Position numbers and translations under genes: made by a program. Under the pieces are notes generated by a model. That model searched no databases and was not told the origin of the DNA. It was given only the letters and a program-made list of their open reading frames with translations. From an uncultured Bacilli bacterium (lineage in GTDB: Bacteria; Bacillota_I; Bacilli_A; RFN20; CAG-631), in NCBI GenBank assembly GCA_947626825.1, contig CANQTM010000010.1, positions 1 through 44,813 on the forward strand: DNA of 44,813 nucleotides, written 5' to 3'. Numbering within the stretch: the stretch's first letter is position 1; every line of letters starts with the position of its first letter. This document shows positions 42,365 to 44,813 of this stretch, one piece after another.

Positions 42365-44011
42365 TTAAACATCTTTAAAACAACTACCACCAATAAATTC
42401 TCTTAATAATGAATTACAAGGAACCCATTTTTCATCCATATCTTTAAAGTGCTTTAAAAATTTAATTAATCGATTTGCTAAAATAAAATATGGACTATCT
42501 TGAGGTATTTCTTGTAAAGCAGGAAGGGCATGTTTTTTTAATACACATAATTCATAAGTTAATGCAGAATTATATATATAATTACAACCTTCTTGATATG
42601 GATAAATCCATTTAAATTCCCCACGTCTTACAGATTGCCACATTGATAGAGTTCCTTCAGCAGATGTTCCACGTGTTTCTTTATCACGGACAATTCTTCT
42701 TAACAAACGAATATCTGTATATGAAATAGGATTATGGTTATCGAGATTTATTTGAAATTGTGGAGCAATATAAATCTTAAATTTATTGTATTTTGGAATA
42801 GCATAAGATAATTTATCATTTAAAGCATGAATTCCCTCAATAATTATTGGTGTTTTTGGAGTTATTTTGACTTTTGGACCAAAAGTAATCTTTTGTGTTT
42901 CAAAATCAAATTTTGGTAAAGACACTTCATCACCATTAATTAAAGCTAACATATGTTCATTAAATAATTTTAAATCTAATGCATACAAACTTTCAAAATC
43001 AGGTTTGCCATTTTCATCGACAGGGCAAATATCTCTAGGTTTATAATACATATCTAAAGAAATGCGAAGTGGCATGATGCCTCTTGACATTAATTCGATT
43101 CTTAAACGATTTGAAAAAGTTGTTTTGCCTGAACTTGAAGGACCGGCAATACAAATTAATCTAATGGTTTCAATATCTTTTTGAATTATATTGCCAAGTT
43201 CTGCTAAAGAATCATTGTGTTGTGTTTCACACATATTGATAAAGTCAACATCAGTTTCTGCAGAAATATGATCATTTATTTTAGAAACTAATTCGCCATT
43301 GCATATTTTAGCCCATTTGTGTGCTTGTTTTAAAACACGACAAAAGCAAGGTTCATCTTTAAATTTAGGAATTTGTCCTTTAAATTCATAACGAGGATAT
43401 TGAACAATCATTTGATTGTCATAGCTTAATAAATTGAATTTATTAATATATCCTGTTGAAGGAACCATATATCCATACATGTAATTTTTATATGAACCAC
43501 AAGTATAAATGTGACAATTTTTTTCGGGACGATATTTTAAAATGGCTTCTTTATCAATATCATTATTTTCTATATAAATTTTTTTGGCTTCTTCTTTAGA
43601 TATAATTTCTTTTTGAAATGGTAAATCTAATGAAACTAAATGTCTCATTTGATTTCTAATTAGATTAATATGTTTTGAATTAACGATTTTATTATCTGGT
43701 TCTAAAATAGAAACTAATAAAGTTCTTGAAATACTATAACTGATGCGAATTTTATAATCTGGAAAAACATTATGGTAAGCCATAGCAATTAAATATCTAA
43801 GACTAGCCTCATAAACTTTAACAGCATCATAATCACAAGTATTTAATAATTCAACTTCACAATCATAACATAATTCATATGTTAATTCTCTTAAACGATT
43901 ATTAACCTTTGCAGCAATATATTTTTTATCATCTTCTGGCCTAATTAATTTTAAAATAGTTACCTTTTCATCAAAAGTGTATTCTTGATTATAAATTTTA
44001 ACTTTAAACAT
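42365..44011 (-). CDS. Nucleoside kinase with N-terminal TGS/ThrRS-like domains and uridine-kinase domain
   Basis: 548 residues. The N-terminus has a ubiquitin-like TGS fold (MFKVKIYNQEYTFDEKVTIL) followed by a threonyl-tRNA synthetase second-additional-domain-like region. The C-terminal half is a phosphoribulokinase/uridine kinase: Walker A GPSSSGKTTFSNRL near residue 288, SLDMYY with the catalytic Asp, PKFDFET, IIIEGIHALND and RRIVRDKETRG. Firmicute nucleoside kinases with this layout phosphorylate uridine or cytidine. Ribosome site GGGAGAG. It is probably monocistronic; the flotillin remnant upstream has its own terminator. Confidence 0.9.
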   Translation of the reverse strand: MFKVKIYNQEYTFDEKVTILKLIRPEDDKKYIAAKVNNRLRELTYELCYDCEVELLNTCDYDAVKVYEASLRYLIAMAYHNVFPDYKIRISYSISRTLLVSILEPDNKIVNSKHINLIRNQMRHLVSLDLPFQKEIISKEEAKKIYIENNDIDKEAILKYRPEKNCHIYTCGSYKNYMYGYMVPSTGYINKFNLLSYDNQMIVQYPRYEFKGQIPKFKDEPCFCRVLKQAHKWAKICNGELVSKINDHISAETDVDFINMCETQHNDSLAELGNIIQKDIETIRLICIAGPSSSGKTTFSNRLRIELMSRGIMPLRISLDMYYKPRDICPVDENGKPDFESLYALDLKLFNEHMLALINGDEVSLPKFDFETQKITFGPKVKITPKTPIIIEGIHALNDKLSYAIPKYNKFKIYIAPQFQINLDNHNPISYTDIRLLRRIVRDKETRGTSAEGTLSMWQSVRRGEFKWIYPYQEGCNYIYNSALTYELCVLKKHALPALQEIPQDSPYFILANRLIKFLKHFKDMDEKWVPCNSLLREFIGGSCFKDV

Positions 44012-44112
44012 AAAACATCTCTCCCTTAAACATTTAATTAATTAGATAAGTTCAGTACGATTATCTTATCATTTATTAATATTTTTAGCAAGAACAATTA
44101 TTTTAATAAAAA

Positions 44113-44137
44113 GAGTTCTAAATTATCTTTAGAACTC
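44113..44137 (-). terminator. Terminator after flotillin remnant
   Basis: GAGTTCTAAA (44113-44122) pairs with TTTAGAACTC (44128-44137); T-rich tail on the minus-strand side (TTTTTATT). Confidence 0.85.
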
Positions 44138-44143
44138 CAAAAA

Positions 44144-44437
44144 TTATTTTTTATCGTCTTTAATTGTATCTTCTTTTTCTTCACTTTTTTTAGGCCTTTC
44201 AATTTTAGGATCATCATCATCTTTTATAATTTCTTTGTTGTTTTTTCTAATTCCATCGACTAATTTTGTTCCTAAAACTCCAGCAAGTAATGACTTGATA
44301 TCGACACCTAGTGTTTTATTTAAACTATCAATAACTTGACTACCATTATTAGTGATTTCTTTTGCAAGATTAGCAGCATTTCCTTCACCATACATTGTAA
44401 TGTTACCAATTTTACCATAAGCTGCAGCTAATGCCCG
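44144..44437 (-). pseudogene. Flotillin (SPFH/floT) C-terminal remnant
   Basis: The frame reads ALAAAYGKIGNITMYGEGNAANLAKEI and then SLNKTLGVDIKSLLAGVLGTKL, the C-terminal oligomerisation end of flotillins, followed by an acidic/basic tail ending DDKK. Upstream of about 44437 the match ends abruptly at an in-frame stop, and the SPFH domain (some 400 codons) is missing. A downstream ATG (44395) would give an 83-residue protein but has no ribosome site. The junction lies beside a sequence rich in A/T with a possible small ORF. Confidence 0.8.
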
Positions 44438-44498
44438 TTTTTAGGATTTAACACCCCAAAATTTAGAATTTAGCAAAAAGATTTTTGAAGTTAAAATT

Positions 44499-44582
44499 TT
44501 AATTAAGTTCTGCTTCTATTTCATTAATTGTTTCATTATTTTTAAAAAATCTATTGAATAAAAACTTAAAATGCATTATCAT
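44499..44582 (-). CDS. Possible 27-aa small protein
   Basis: ATG at 44582 behind AAGGTGATTTA gives a basic/aromatic N-terminus (MIMHFKFLFNRFFKNN) and an acidic end (EIEAELN). The ribosome site and the hairpin just upstream make it worth listing, but it may be a remnant. Confidence 0.3.
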   Translation of the reverse strand: MIMHFKFLFNRFFKNNETINEIEAELN

Positions 44583-44598
44583 TAAATCACCTTATGGT

Positions 44599-44640
44599 AG
44601 ATAGAAGATTGGACTTGCTAGGTTATGGTCTTCTATCTTT
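44599..44640. terminator. Hairpin with T-run near window end
   Basis: AGATAGAAGA (44599-44608) and TCTTCTATCT (44629-44638), 10 perfect pairs, then T-run. It is a plus-strand terminator; on the minus strand it lies in the leader of the small ORF. Farther right, ATTACCAAAAT (44644-44654) and ATTTTGGTAAT (44698-44708) form an inverted repeat. Confidence 0.7.
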
Positions 44641-44663
44641 TTTATTACCAAAATCCTTTGTGA

Positions 44664-44813
44664 AGATATTACCACATTATTTACTATTTCTTCAATTATT
44701 TTGGTAATTTTTTCGGATTTTTTTGTGGAAATCTATATAAAACTAAGAAGAAGGCTGGAAGAAAGACTGGAACTAAAGATGCTAGCAAGTTTGATAAATC
44801 ATTAATAGAAACA
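44664..44813 (+). other. Open frame running off the window end
   Basis: No stop from 44664 to the end in one plus frame; the last 25 codons read KTKKKAGRKTGTKDASKFDK with visibly higher G+C than the A/T noise before them. No ATG and no ribosome site are seen. It might be the start of an IS-type protein continuing outside the window. Confidence 0.25.

Noticed and set aside
1-44813. Mollicute code (TGA as Trp)
   Set aside because: All conserved tryptophans I checked use TGG and intact genes have no in-frame TGA; simple avoidance of TGA as a stop explains the data.

Overview
Organism. The window is very A+T-rich and carries a complete replication-origin neighbourhood (dnaN, dnaA, DnaA-box cluster, rpmH, rnpA, yidC, jag). 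The jag gene, a lipoprotein-type YidC, A/G-rich Shine-Dalgarno sites and consensus sigma-A promoters point to a low-GC Firmicute (Bacilli/Erysipelotrichia-like lineage, near Mollicutes relatives). Tryptophan is read from TGG, so the standard code is used, but none of the roughly 34 genes whose end I checked stops with TGA (about 29 TAA, 5 TAG). A choloylglycine/bile-salt hydrolase suggests a gut habitat (inference).

Layout. 1-4.4 kb: accessory DNA with a DUF4143-type ATPase, a Schlafen AlbA_2-type regulator under a strong promoter with three 41-bp-phased repeats, a deletion pseudogene of another ATPase and an unrecognised gene. 4.4-11.4 kb: sugar epimerase, then the origin, with dnaA-dnaN leaving on the minus strand and rpmH-rnpA-yidC-jag on the plus strand. 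11.4-14.5 kb: two more intact ATPases of the GIRRCGKS type, the second with a consensus promoter and 40-bp-phased repeats. 14.6-24 kb: minus-strand genes (GT2, tag, CDF transporter, Gfo/Idh/MocA oxidoreductase) divergent from YfhO, formate-THF ligase and a DUF1540 protein. The GT2/YfhO pair resembles the CsbB/YfhO system that glycosylates cell-envelope polymers. 24-35 kb: ion permease, DUF2188 protein, unknown lipoprotein, bile-salt hydrolase, nucleotidase-HAD-MATE cluster and pyruvate phosphate dikinase.

35.1-40.9 kb is a defence/mobile island. It has two 99%-identical truncated ends of an IS1202-like element, an ATPase gene cut by one of them, an orphan promoter with a hairpin leader, a DUF3990 ADP-ribosyltransferase-like/XRE toxin-antitoxin pair with operator repeats, another ATPase behind tandem repeats, and a TIR domain fused to a SAM methyltransferase under its own promoter and terminator. 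40.9 kb to the end: a lipoprotein, a TGS-type nucleoside kinase and a flotillin reduced to its C-terminus.

Most striking points. (1) The TIR-methyltransferase fusion is the best candidate for an undescribed system. (2) Three different accessory genes (AlbA_2 regulator and two ATPases) share one promoter design: a near-consensus sigma-A promoter with two or three gene-specific direct repeats just upstream of the -35. (3) Six intact or broken DUF4143-type ATPases lie within 39 kb, three of them within 11 kb of the origin core.
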